Shown: positions 44,220 to 55,701 of the stretch, in pieces | Position numbering within the stretch: position 1 is the first letter of the stretch | Layout of the letters: each line of letters starts with the position of its first letter | From: Siphonodentalium dalli | Lineage: Eukaryota > Mollusca > Scaphopoda > Gadilida > Siphonodentaliidae | DNA: 64,000 bases | Assembly (NCBI GenBank): GCA_032622095.1 | Contig: CP136066.1 | Location: forward strand, 188,640,716 to 188,704,715 | Reading direction: 5' to 3' | The notes under the pieces: generated by a model | Database searches by the model: none | Told to the model about the DNA's origin: nothing | Seen by the model: only the letters and a program-made list of their open reading frames with translations | Translations under genes and position numbers: made by a program

Positions 44220-45171
44220 TATTGGCGACCATGTTGGACGCCATCTTGAATTCTGTAGTTTCCCCAAAGCGGATTTTAGCGGATTTTGGATATGTTATAC
44301 ACGAGATTCTCCCGCGTCGAATGACAACAAAACCGTTTCTTTACCAATTTTTTCTGGGTCTAACCCTCTGACGACCATTCTAAATATCTGCCATTTTCTA
44401 TATTTTGACCGCCATTTTGGCAGCCATTTTAAGACAAAGCGCCAATTTGGGTTTCATTGAATTGGAGTAATTATAGATAATGGTATGCCCAACTTACATT
44501 GTGCAGTTCTGTCCATTTCTTGTTGATATACGGCTGGAATCCCAATGGCGATTTTTGTGGAATTTTATACCGCGTTCTGTAAAATCAAATTTTTGAGGGT
44601 GTATATGAGACTGGGACCCCATTTATGGTATCTTTCATTGCTCCGATGATGAATTAACATGAATATGACTAATCAATGTCGCCAGTCTGAACCATTATCA
44701 AACAACAGGAATTGAACTTTAAGATATTAGGCAAAAATTTCTAATTTTCGAGTTTAGGCCACCATTTTGGCAGCCATCTGGGGCGAGGGGTTCCATTTTT
44801 TCTATAGATATGTGGCATAATACTTTACCTTCGCAAAAATGTATACATTTGTATTAATATGGCAACATTTGTTCTCATTATGTCGAATTAATCTCAGTCA
44901 GAATCTCTTTTGACTAAAGGCGGCCATGTTGGACGCCATCTTGGATCCTGGATTTTGCCCAAAGCGGATTTTAGCGGATTTTGGATATGTTGTAGCAGAG
45001 ATTCTCCCGCGTTGAATGACACCGAGATCGCTTGTATACCAATTTCTTCTGGGTTGACCCCTTTTTTTGCGTACCACGACCACACTAAAACTATATATAT
45101 TTTAATATTCCTTCTGTTGATGGCGATTTGAACAAATATGAATATTTCTGCAACGAACGCCGCCCGTGCCT
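44220..45171. repeat. Two GCCATCTTGG-type repeat units, right partner of 40846-41520
   Basis: 44225-44350 and 44925-45055 are direct copies of the segment AAGCGGATTTTAGCGGATTT ... GAGATTCTCCCGCGT. 44385-45015 mirrors 40860-41480. The frames at 44152-44460 and 44894-45217 are made from this repeat. Confidence 0.85.
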
Positions 45172-45504
45172 TTAACGGGGTATACTGCACCCTAAATCCG
45201 GTCATTTGTGGGACCATCTCCTTCTATACTTAACAGAATATATGCACAAAATGAATCGATTTGACCCATGGATGGAGAGCAAAATACACTCATGTGCTCT
45301 ATGAACGATGCAAGCAACATGGTAATTATAGTGAAAATGAATTTGACTGGAGTCAAAATTTCATTATTATTACCATGATGTTTCCATCGTTCATATATAG
45401 AGAACATCTCATCCATTTCATTCATTTGTTGCATATATTCTGTTGAGTATGAAAGGAGATGGTCCCAACAATGGCCGGATTTAGTGTACAGTATACCCCT
45501 TTAA
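45172..45504. mobile_element. TTAA-flanked MITE, type TTAACGGGGTATACTGCAC
   Basis: About 70-bp inverted ends: AAATCCGGTCATTTGTGGGA (45193) mirrors TCCCAACAATGGCCGGATTT, and ACCATCTCCTTCTATACT mirrors AGTATGAAAGGAGATGGT. TTAA flanks both sides (45172-45175 and 45501-45504). The outermost bases resemble the family at 37388. Confidence 0.88.
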
Positions 45505-47330
45505 CAATCAGTATATTATTTCGCAATTTTCGCTGAAATTGTAAATACATGCGTAAATGCCGTCGAATACAATGCTCTATATTACAGTATCCAATCCAGT
45601 CCTTTATGGCCAAGGAGGCCCGATGTTAATATACATGCATGTGAAATCAGGGGCCGTGCATATAAAATAACAACCCGATCACATAAATTGGCGTGGTTGA
45701 TACATGTGCATATGGACTTTATACAAATCAAGAGTTTTTAATCTGTCAGTGAAGATGGTTTGTGTATTCAGGGAGTGGTGATTTGTGGGTGGGCGTCATG
45801 GGAAGGGTTCACGATGGCAGTGTTCAGTCCAGCATAGCAGGTGACTAAACTATATGCCTTGAAGTTTGTGTACTAGTACATCTCTATATATAAAAGAGTA
45901 TAAAATCTGTCTGTCGGTTTGTCTGTCTGTCAGGATTTTCTCCCAGACCCCTGCATGGACCGATTTCAACCAATAAAATAACGGCGTTAGTTTTAAAAAA
46001 ATTTGATTTAAAAAACAAAAGAAGTTTGTTGAAAAAAAAAACAAATTCATTTCAATTTTGTTTTTAATCGAAGTGTTTCAACAATCAAAATCTGCGCGAA
46101 TCTCACAAAGGGGTGACAGGTCCCTGGTACAATAGACCTCAACCACTCAGAGACATATATAAGACGTCTTTGTGTGGTTGGGGTCTATTGTGCCAGGGAC
46201 CTGTGAAAGGGGTCGCCGCTGAATAAAGGCTCTGTCTAAGATCAAAATGTGCGCGAAGCACACCCATGGATGCAGGCCCCTAGCGCACAAATGGGCCGCA
46301 TGCCTCTTTGTTCAGGGGCTGTGCCCCACCCCCGACTCTGAATAAAGGCTCCCTAGATTGATATATTTTAGTGATATATTCTATATTCACCTCTATTTTC
46401 CGCTGCGTCGGCGTTTAATTGGCAACATGATTGCATGTCGCGACTTCGATTACAACATTTTCTGTCACATGTCGCTATCAGCCCAGTTCTCGAGGGGCTA
46501 GGAGACTGGATGGTATGTAGGTCCTGGGCAGTCGACATAAATTTCGACTCAGTATATCATATAAATTCATCTGAAATATTATAATTATTACGGAGATGTT
46601 TACGTCGACTGCATGGGTCCTGGGATTCTTTTAACTGCTTCCTGTTCGCCTCGATCGAGTTATACGTGGAGGCAGAGAACACGTCTCTGTCAATTGATTT
46701 ACATTTCCTCCTGTCACTCCAGGACCTGTATCCGTCTATGTAATTTGCGCACTAATTCGTGTTGTTTACGGTAATTACACCCAGTCGATTCCTGATTCCG
46801 CGAAGCGAATTAGTTCCATTGACGGGATTATTCTGGGGTCACTACCGCTGTAGCTGCCCTGTGTTTAGTATCCACCAGCACGGTCGTCTGCGTGTCTCAC
46901 CCATATATTCTATCAACTGAACAGTGTCTGTTGACTTATGTGGATTAGGGTGTCCCAGTGCCAAGATTCCTGGTCAGAATATTAACCCGTTCAATACTAA
47001 AACTCATTGACGAGTAGTTCCCATAGAAAATGTTCAGATAATAAGTTCAACAAATGTGTTGAAATTATTATCTAAACATTTCCCACCAATGAATATGAAT
47101 TATTGTGTACTTGTATTATCATTTCGTGCGTCTGTCGTCGGCTCATTATTTTTTTAACATCCCTCCAGCTTGGTAATGGACATTCTGCTGTATACTTTTA
47201 GTTTTATAACTAATTGGGGGAATCCATTTAGTATATAACGGGATAAACGTTGGAGGTTCATGACTGAAACAACACAAAGCGACTGAAGCATATAACCTGG
47301 GAAGTAGGTTAGAGATTGGTTTTGTATTTT
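45505..47330. other. Intergenic with small repeats
   Basis: 45880-46000 contains a CTGTCTGTC tract followed by CCCAGACCCCTGCATGGACC. 46990-47090 contains the CTCATTGACGAGTAGTTCCC repeat also seen at 36430. No gene seen. Confidence 0.5.
46111..46210. repeat. Perfect-type palindrome, ~97 bp
   Basis: TGACAGGTCCCTGGTACAAT (46114) mirrors ATTGTGCCAGGGACCTGTGA (to about 46206), with AGACCTCAACCAC / GTGGTTGGGGTCT inside and a loop near 46155-46170. Probably a small foldback MITE. Confidence 0.85.
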
Positions 47331-47715
47331 ATCTTTAAAGTTATGTGAAACACTTCGATAGGGTGATCAAATAGAAATTGAGAAAATCTTGCTCAAATTA
47401 AGTAGTTATTTTTACGAATATTAATCCAAATTTACAACACACAGCCATTCTTAGATATTAATTAAACGCAATTACTTTCGATGGCGAAATAATTTGCGTT
47501 GGTTTATCGCCGATAGTTGCGTCCCGAATCGAGTTGTAAATATTTACAATTGCGCATAGTTCAGACGAAGTTTTCTATGGAGTGGTATGGTCGATTTCTT
47601 TGAGATTTTCGACGTTGTCAATAGAATGCTGCATTCCCCCAGTTGGCATATAGCGCCTGAATACTAACATATCAGTTTCACAGACCCGCACAAGTCCATA
47701 ATTTGTCTTTAAATG
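47331..47715. repeat. Dispersed element, copy 2 (pair with 31416-31778)
   Basis: Begins TTTAAAGTTATGTGAAACAC and ends TTTGTCTTTAAATG; the interior parallels 31416-31778. Confidence 0.72.
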
Positions 47716-48007
47716 CCCACTTAATTTTCTAATCACCAGATCACATTATATACAGCATATTCCATATGATATAGCAATTGAACGAAGAAGCTCCAAAAAC
47801 ATTGTATTAACTTATCCGGTCGAATAAACTGTGACCATGTTGTTCATGTCAAGGTACCGATGTGTGTTCTGTGCTTAATTTCGATCATTGCTCATTGCCG
47901 CTTTGAAACTCTTAATACTACCGCGTTGAACGCCTCAATATTCTGTGTGAGCTCCTTGTACCGCGATGAAATTAAGAATACTTTGAGTATGCTCTCCATT
48001 ACCGCCC

Positions 48008-50244
48008 GTGTGGGCCCGGGGTAGAATAGGCCTACCGCCCCACTGCGAGGGGTAAAAATCCCCTAATGTGGCACCCTGTTTGTCGTGGGGTGCATCCCGT
48101 GGTGTAGGAGTCCTGGAGGTACTAGGGCAGTTGTATCACGTGAGGCATCGACCTGCGGATACGACTTAGCTCATAGTCCTCTTTGGTCCTACATCTCTTC
48201 AAGACGGGTGGTTGAGTTGACCCGGCTCAATCAATCGGCTAGTCACGCCTCTCCACCGTGTTTCTGATTTATTTTGTTATATGTCGTATTTCTCGTCTGA
48301 TGTTTGAAGTATTGTTTTCAGTTTTTTCATGTATGATGTTTCTGTTTTGTCCTGTCTCTTTGTGTTCGTCTGATGATTGTTGAATGTTGAATCCTGTATT
48401 GTTCACGCTGGTCTCACTGTGGAGAGGTACCGAGAGGAGGCTGCTATATGCAGTGGCTAAACGGGTCACCGCTTCAGCTATGTACCAGTCTTCGGCCCGA
48501 CCAGAATTTGAAGGGTAGTCCACGGCGGCTGCTGGGCTAGTTGTCGATATTTTGCTTTTTGTATGGCAACTCAAACAAAAGAAACAACGTCTTGCACGTA
48601 AGATTGATCACTCGCCAAGTTCCAATGATGCTGTGGTATTCCCACGGTACTTGGTTCTTTGCTTCGACCCAAATGTGAAACGACCTCCTATCTTTGTTAT
48701 CGATAAAACGCTACAAAGCATTGCTGGTCAATTGAAATCTGTCAAACCAATCAGGACTGGGCCAATAAGTGGCTCTCTCTTGATTGAATGCTCAAAGAAA
48801 GTTCAATCTGATGCTCTGCTAGAGTTAACAACTATTGCACAAACACCAGTATTGGTTACTCCTCACAAGACATTAAAAATAGTAGCAGAGCTGTGTTGCG
48901 GCCCCGCGATATAGCTGATTCTTCGGAATCAGAGATATTGGCGGAGTTGGCACCACAGGGAGTTATACAGAAGTCCGTCGATTTACAAAAACTGTTGATG
49001 GTATTCGAGTTCCTCTGAATAGTTATCTCCTGACCTTCAATCGGTGCGAACATCCATCGACATTGAAGGTTGGGTACATGGAAGTAGATTTACATACCTA
49101 TGTTCCGAATCCATTACGATGTTTTAAATGCCAGGGCTATATACGGCCATGGCCAGGAACATTGTAAAAGTAAAGAAACCATTTGTGCACGCTGCTCTGT
49201 TCCTGGTCATGATTATAAGGATTGTACAAATCCTAAAAAAATGTCAAGGTTCACATGCTGCAATGGATCGTTCATGTCCCATCTGGGACTATGAATTCAA
49301 AATACAAAGATGTAAAGCTGAGAAACATTTATCGTACATGGATGCTAAGAAATTGGTTGGTGCCAGACCATCAATTTCTCAAATCACACACTCGGCTGCC
49401 GTTTCTAAGAAAAAGTATGTTAATGCCAGCACTCAGACAGAGAATCAAACAAAATCCGGCAGTACATTATTAGCAACACAAGTTCAGGAGAATGATATTT
49501 CTCCTGTTCCTGTACCTGTCTCACAGGCAATGGATACAGCTCCTGCAGTTTCTATACGTCTGCTCCGAAATCAACTAAGGATGTTGATCCAGTAATTGTT
49601 CCAAAACAAAAATCTCCAAGGTCTGTCAAGTCTTTTGACTCTCAAAGGCAGAGGTTGGACTTTGAACATTCTAAATTTGAAACGATGCTTCAAGAGAAGA
49701 AACCATCTTTTGATGAGTACACCGTTGATTTTTGGGTAGATCCTTGGTTATGGGCGAGGGATTACATACGGACGACCCAGCCTCCCGATTGTCAACTTGA
49801 CGAACTAATTAAAACTCATGCCAGATTCATCAGATATCATAAATATCTGGTGAGTCTTCCCAGGAGTGAGTATAACAACTTACTCAACTACTGGAAATAT
49901 TTTAATATACGAAAGTATTAATACAGTATTTATATTTGATGAAAACATTTCATGTATACGTTTCACTGTTTTCTAAACAGTATTGCTGTGTGTTTTGATA
50001 TTCTGTTTTATATGTGTTTGCACAATGGTCAGTTTCTAAATAGTTCTGGCCCCAATCGAGCACTCCCGCTCTGATTTGGGTGTTTTTTAGTTGTATATAA
50101 TCTGTTTCGTTTTAGTCTCATACACTGTCATTTATACTCACAGTTGCTTCACTCGATTTTGATAATCTGTTTCTTCTCGTCGTGATATGGCTTTATTGCT
50201 AAAACGACGTTAAACCCCAATCAATCAATCAATCAACCAACCAA
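48008..50244 (+). mobile_element. Retroelement with gag-like ORF1 but no visible reverse transcriptase, 12-bp TSD
   Basis: Flanked by CCATTACCGCCC at 47996-48007 and 50245-50256. The 5' region (48008-48260) is G/C-rich, with GTGTGGGCCCGGGGTAGAAT and CGTGGGGTGCATCCCGTGG. An ORF1 remnant follows (48552-49921). The 3' end reads CGTGATATGGCTTTATTGC, CTAAAACGACGTTAAACCCC, then (AATC)n(AACC)n. A TSD plus a short-repeat tail indicates LINE-type retrotransposition. No endonuclease or RT motif is seen, so the copy is non-autonomous, or internally deleted. Confidence 0.8.
48552..49921 (+). pseudogene. Gag-like nucleic-acid-binding ORF1 with CCHC zinc knuckles (broken)
   Basis: The first frame (48552-48914) reads PRYLVLCFDPNVKRP, SIAGQLKSVKPIRTG and SLLIECSKKVQSDALL, the RRM-like part of Jockey/X-element type ORF1 proteins. 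A frame change near 48890 leads to SEILAELAPQGVIQ. The knuckle region follows in two frames: CFKCQ at about 49122, then EHCKSKETICARCSVPGH and DYKDCTN (49160-49240), then CPIWDYEFKIQRCKAEKHLS (49276-49335), the usual end of such knuckle regions. After another shift, 49655-49921 encodes an acidic/basic stretch (FEHSKFETMLQEK, LVSLPRSEYNNLLNYW) that I do not recognise. At least three frame changes and stops make it non-functional. In LINEs ORF1 binds the element's RNA. Confidence 0.82.
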
Positions 50245-52546
50245 CCATTACCGCCCTGACACCCACACGATTCCAAGTGTGTTCGTGCATTAGCTCATTG
50301 AGATCAAGAACATTTCGAGCATGCACATGCCTCGCCGCGCCCAAACTCAGTATATTTTTGTTTGGAGTATATAGTTATTACCGCGCACTGAAACCCAGAA
50401 TTTGTTGACTGCTCATTTTCCCGCTAAAACTCAGAACATATACCGCGCCGAATCCAATTATAATAAACTATTATTTGCATGTGAGCACCTTATACTGCAC
50501 TGAACCCTGCTGAACCTGCAATATTTTCCAGGAGTAATCTCATTACTGTATTGAAACCAGAATATACTACATGAGTGAGCTACCATACAGACTGTGACTG
50601 CTTAATGTACCGATTTACATGCTTGTAATCCAGATTATCCATTACCGCTCCGAAAGACACATGTGCACGATTCTGAGTATGCGCATTCAGTACCGCGCGT
50701 TGAAATCAGGAACGTATTTATGTGTACCCATATACGACGTCCGGATTGACTCGCCGTCCGTCCCTCCGGGCGTCTGTCTGTATGGCCGTGATCGGTCTTT
50801 CGTTCTTTATCGTGATGAAATGTATATAGCTTATTTGACTGCTCATTTCCGCACTGAAACCATGAGCATGCTTACTGTTCATTGGCGCGCGCTGACGGTC
50901 AGAACCTTACATCACTGAACGGAGCTATTTATATCGAGCCGAAAACAAGAATACTTTGAATGAGCTCTGCATTGGTCACAATATTCTAAGCATGCTCGTG
51001 GGTTAGCACAATGAAACCAAGAACATTCTGAGTATATATGTTTTATCGCGCTGAATCCCAGAACATTCTGTGTTCGTATCGTGCTAAACGCAGAATGTTA
51101 TGAGTATTCTTGCTCATTGCGCTCTGAAACTCAGAATATTCCTCACCGAATCCTTTAATATTTTGAATGAGCCCAATCTACAGCACCGAAAACTAGAATG
51201 TGTTGAGTGTGCTCATGCATTATCGCAATGAAACCCAGAACATATTTATTTCGCCCAACGGGTGACTATAACTTGGGAGAGTTGGATTTCACTGTGTCAA
51301 CAGATTTCAGATATGTCTCTTGGTTTAACAATATGAGTAAATGTTAGCTCGAAATTACCATTGCTTTTCTTTGTTATATCATATGGAATCGTATTAAACC
51401 AGCTCAGAATCGGATCAAACCAGCCCACTATATTGGCATGTATCAATGGTACAACTGTATACCGAGAACAATCCGCGACAAGAAATAAAGATGCACGCAT
51501 CAGATCGCCAATGAAATATTTTACAAAGAATTACTTTTAAAATCTGATACAATGTATGATGTATTAAATAACGTGTTCTACTACTAAAGTACACGATACT
51601 ACTATACATGTTAACTATATATTTCTCTGTTTTAAAATGGGTAATGTGCAATTATTAATTTTATACATGTACTTGTTCTTGTTACTATTAAAATTGACGT
51701 GCTAAAACTCAGAACATACCACACCGAACCCCTTAATAGTCTGAGTGAGAGCATCATACCGCACCGAAAACAAGACTAATTTGAGTGTACTCATGCATTA
51801 TCGCCCTGAAACCCCCACGATTCCGAGTGTTTACGCATTACCGCACTGTATATACAATCAAGAACATTTTGGATATATGTGTTGCGCACTGAATTCCACG
51901 AACATGTTGCACCGATTGCTCGTTGCCGCGCAGAAGGTCAGCACATTACCGCACCGAACTCCTTAGTTAGTGCTCTCTTTGTACCGCGCTGAAACAAGAA
52001 TAGTTTGGGCGTGCTGGTACATTACAATGATTACCGGTCCACACGAAGCCAAGAACATTTGGAGGTTCTGATTACCTCTCTGTAACCCGAACACTCTTAT
52101 TATCTGTGCACTGGACAACAAAGGGTTATATCGATGGTCCTTGCATGGGTATTGAATATTAGGACTAACTGCATTTTCTGGCTTCCATTAAGAACATAAA
52201 CCGTAAATGGGATCTTAAATGGAATATCCCGACACTATATACAGATGTCCCTTAGTGTACCGGCTAAGGGTATGGTCTGAATATTACGAAGCCCATTTGG
52301 ATAGCAATTAATTGTTTTACTCGACATTACAATCGATATTGTTGGTTATGTAAACGCTTTCTATAGTAAATCGAAATCCCTCGATTCTAAGCTCATTACA
52401 AGGCAGCGAATCTTTTGTCTATGTGAACAAAATTAAGGCACCGTGCAAAGTTATATGCTGCGAAAGTAAATATTCGTATAGAATACCGGTTCGTTATTAA
52501 CGAACATTGTTAAGCTTGTTGTTTTATGCTTCGTATCGGTATACGG

Positions 52547-52664
52547 GGGTCCCGGTGGGTCAGTGGATATGGTGAATGGTGCAGCAGGTCGTCACAAGGC
52601 CTCACCTAAGCCGAGCGCTGGTGTATCTGGTTCTAATCCGATAGGAGCCTATTTGTGATTCGTA
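52547..52664 (+). mobile_element. tRNA-derived SINE, 5' part (split by a MITE)
   Basis: A tRNA-like head starts near GGTCCCGGTGGGTCAGTGG, with a pol III A box TGGGTCAGTGG (52556-52566) and B box GGTTCTAATCC (52629-52639). The rest continues after the insertion at 53211-53275, where GGCAAGTTTGTCA matches the second SINE at 57136. Confidence 0.75.
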
Positions 52665-53208
52665 CAGTACCAGTCAGAAGAAGTGGTATATTGAGGCGAG
52701 CCTTTATTGCGATATTGTGCGCGCTTAATTTCGAAAAAGGCGCGATTATAGCGCAATACCAAAAATCTTATTATTGCGATATTGAGCGCAGAATATTGCG
52801 ATACTAAGCGCGCATTGTCGAAATATTGAGCCCGACAACATTGCACACAGACCCAATTATGTTATATTTATATTAGATAAATACTGTGCATATAGTGTGC
52901 ATATAGTGTACATATAGCATTTACTACTATAATTATATACACATCTAAAACATTGTCTCTATTTATGCCAAACAATATTATATAGCAGAAGCAATAATTT
53001 GCTTTAAATTTCACATTTTTGAGCGCAAGATGTAGCAATATTAAGCGCGATATCGTAATATCAAGCGCGAAATATTGCGATATTAAGCGCAAAATATTGC
53101 AATAATATCGCAAGCGGCGCGGTTATAAGCGTTTCCACTTCCAATATTATTGCGATATTGGGCGCGAAAATAGCGCGCTTAATATACCACTTCTTTTGAC
53201 TGGTACTG
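52665..53208. mobile_element. TA-flanked Tc1/mariner-like MITE in the SINE
   Basis: Begins CAGTACCAGTCAGAAGAAGTG and ends CACTTCTTTTGACTGGTACTG, with TA on both sides (52663-52664 and 53209-53210). CAGT..CAGTCA-like ends and a TA target fit Tc1/mariner. The interior is dense in ATATTGCGATATTAAGCGCG-like words on both arms. Confidence 0.88.
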
Positions 53209-53210
53209 TA

Positions 53211-53281
53211 TTGCAATCTGGATCGTGCATCTAGGCAAGTTTGTCAGTTGCTTTTTGGGGTCTGTGGTCTCTACGTGTAAT
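53211..53281 (+). mobile_element. tRNA-derived SINE, 3' part
   Basis: TTGCAATCTGGATCGTGCAT then GGCAAGTTTGTCAGTTGC continues the SINE of 52547 and parallels 57245-57310. Confidence 0.65.
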
Positions 53282-53703
53282 TTAAAGGTACTCAATCCGA
53301 TTCGATGGTCCCAATATCATCAGATTCCAACAACAACAACATTTTTTTGAAATGCCGCTTCAATTGTCAGAATCGAGTAATGTCAACTATAGTATAAAAT
53401 TGCCCAAAACCTATTATTTGTCAACATTTTGTTCAACGAAATTTTGCCGGTTTGTCAAATATCTGACACAAAAAAGCCACTTGATTTTAGAGTTATGCAT
53501 CTTCATCCGCAATTTGGTCAGAGAAGTCTTTTCGTCGACTGTTTACTGGGCCACTTAAAATTAAAATAATAGATTTCAAACATCGATATCTGATCACTCT
53601 TAGCTTTGATGTGTGGGTTCCTCGACTCGAATCAAATATTATTTACTCCCGAAGTCAAGGAAATAGTAATTTGCGAGCGTTAATTCGGATTGAGTACCTT
53701 TAA
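53282..53703. mobile_element. TTAA-flanked MITE, type TTAAAGGTACTCAATCCGAT, intact copy
   Basis: Ends TTAAAGGTACTCAATCCGAT and ATTCGGATTGAGTACCTTTAA. The interior includes an AACAAC run and matches 12062-12493. The 68-codon frame at 53352-53558 is part of it. Confidence 0.88.
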
Positions 53704-55416
53704 TGGGGTGATTCCAATTAACCACCTGAGTGGTTTGCCTCCACCCGCAAAACTGACTAAGTGATATACCATAGCCGCTGAACTGACGATAAACTCAAAT
53801 AAACCTATCGTGCCGGTATACATTATATGCATGTATTACATGATTAGACCATTATTCCATTCATTAAACCCGTTCTATAATAATGATATACAACGGTAAT
53901 TGTATAACAGGAAATTGTGACAGGTGTACCAAAATGCATTATATTGTTGCGAAAACACGACCTTTAACTTCCGGCTTGTCGCCTGTTTACTTTATGTACG
54001 CTAAATCGATGTTTGTGACTTTTGTTGATTTATAGTTTGAACAAATATTTCATTAAATTAACGCCATTAAATACGACATAGTCTTATTTATCTGAGACTA
54101 TTTCTTTACGCGGGCAAAGAATGCATAGTTACGTGAAAGTTCATCACAGGCCTTATTGAAGCCACTGTTAGTTTCACGTCCCATATATTGATTTAAGTAC
54201 GGTTTATGCATGGATGTTTAAGTCAGGTAAGAAATATAATCTACTATTTCTATGAAAGAATTTACAACACCAAAAAGGATAAACTTTGACATAAGTCAAA
54301 TCTTCTATGGGTTGGCAGCTGGGGTGGGTGGGTTTTTTGGAGGTTAATGTACTCTCTTTAAAGACACTTCTTCAAATATCTCCGTTATTTCGTAAATTTT
54401 CAACAATCCTAACCTCGCGTGGGACGTGATATCGACCCATTGGATATTATAATCTCATTTAATTTACTTTAAAGACATGATGAATATTTAAAATTTCACT
54501 GTTTTCAGTGACAAAAAAGAAAATAATTTCAACTCTTAAAGGTATTAAAATCAATTGTTTTTGTCGTTCCTCAATAATTGCTCAGATAATATATACAATG
54601 AAGAGGATGATATGTGAAATTCAAGATTTTTTTGCCAGACAGATCCAGAGAAATTCTAATGTTGAAAATCTCTTCCAGTTTAGGCTGGATTTATGCAAAA
54701 TGTGCATCTCCCCCTTAAGTAGCTTTCGTTATTCAGTCGTTTGTGTATCGGTTGAACAGTCACGGCACGCACATATAATTCACCCGTTTTATAACACTTT
54801 AATTCAAAATTTCTCGTCACCCACCACCGAAAGACCAAATTTCCTCACACCAATACCAGAACTCATAGATGAATTATATCTCCAAGAATTCGTTTATGTT
54901 GCTTCTTTGTGTACTTCAAACTCAATTACCATAGCAATATCATGGGGTTTGATCGTTGCGTGCGGGGTATTATATGTGTGCCGAAACTCATTAAATAGAC
55001 ATTGTACTGTGTGGAAAAACGTGACTGGCATCTTTGTTGGTGCTCGAAATCAAACTGAATTTAATTAGCCACCTTTCTTCTTAATATAATCATGCGCTGA
55101 TAAGGAGCGGAGCAACAGACTGACTAAAATCAAGACATTATACGTGTACATATACGTGGAGCTTAAGGAGACTATGTTTTGTTGAGTTATGACAACATTT
55201 TTTTCGAGATAAAAACAAACAAACACGCAAACTGATTTATTCACGGAATTCACTTCGCCGGGAGAGAGGTTTATTATTAGCCACATGTATATACATGTAA
55301 CTTGTAACGTGTGTCGCCATTACCAACATAACGCTCTTTATGTGGTGTCATATTTGTGAAATGAAAACAAAATTCCGTTTAAGAGGCCTACTGTGCATAA
55401 ATAATTATATCATATA
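53704..55416. other. No confirmed gene; one long open frame
   Basis: The plus frame 54508-55068 (186 codons) is the longest unexplained frame in this part. It is rich in I, F, S and C, has a hydrophobic stretch (SITIAISWGLIVACGVLYVC) near the end, and resembles no family known to me. Without splice signals or homology I do not call it a gene. Confidence 0.35.
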
Positions 55417-55418
55417 TA

Positions 55419-55701
55419 CAGTAATGCCCTAATTAATCGACTCCATAACCACAGCATAATTATGTGTAATTTTTCAGGATTTAGTCGGAAATATGGCTTG
55501 TTGCCATTCATCGGAAGGCTCTCCCCGATTTCAGGATTTAGTCGGAAATATGGCTTGTTGCCATTCGTCGGAAAGCTCTCGGTGAGAGCTTTCCGATGAA
55601 TGGCAACAAGCCATATTTCCGACTAAATCAGCTGACTAAATCCTGAAAAATTACCCATAATTCTGCTGTGGTTATGGAGTCGATTAATTAGGGCATTACT
55701 G
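55419..55701. mobile_element. TA-flanked palindromic MITE, type CAGTAATGCCC
   Basis: Ends CAGTAATGCCCTAATTAATC and GATTAATTAGGGCATTACTG with TA on both sides. The arms continue with GACTCCATAACCACAGCA and two direct copies of GGATTTAGTCGGAAATATGG facing one inverted copy. Solo ends occur at 30025-30051 and 30210-30225. Confidence 0.88.

Larger units (their letters stand above)
47880..52090 (+). repeat. Degenerate minisatellite (ACCGC(G)C..TGAAACCCAGAACATT), interrupted by a retroelement
   Basis: Dozens of imperfect copies of a roughly 35-60 bp motif such as CATTACCGCGCTGAAACCC, AGAACATTCTGAGTGTGCTC occur at 47880-48007, 50245-51300 and 51690-52090. The element at 48008-50244 sits inside. 51300-51690 is a more ordinary AT-rich patch. 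The open frames within (for example 50619-50918) are repeat artefacts. Confidence 0.8.

Noticed and set aside
54508-55068. 186-codon open frame as a new gene
   Set aside because: AT-rich composition, no family signature, no splice or promoter support; length alone is not enough.
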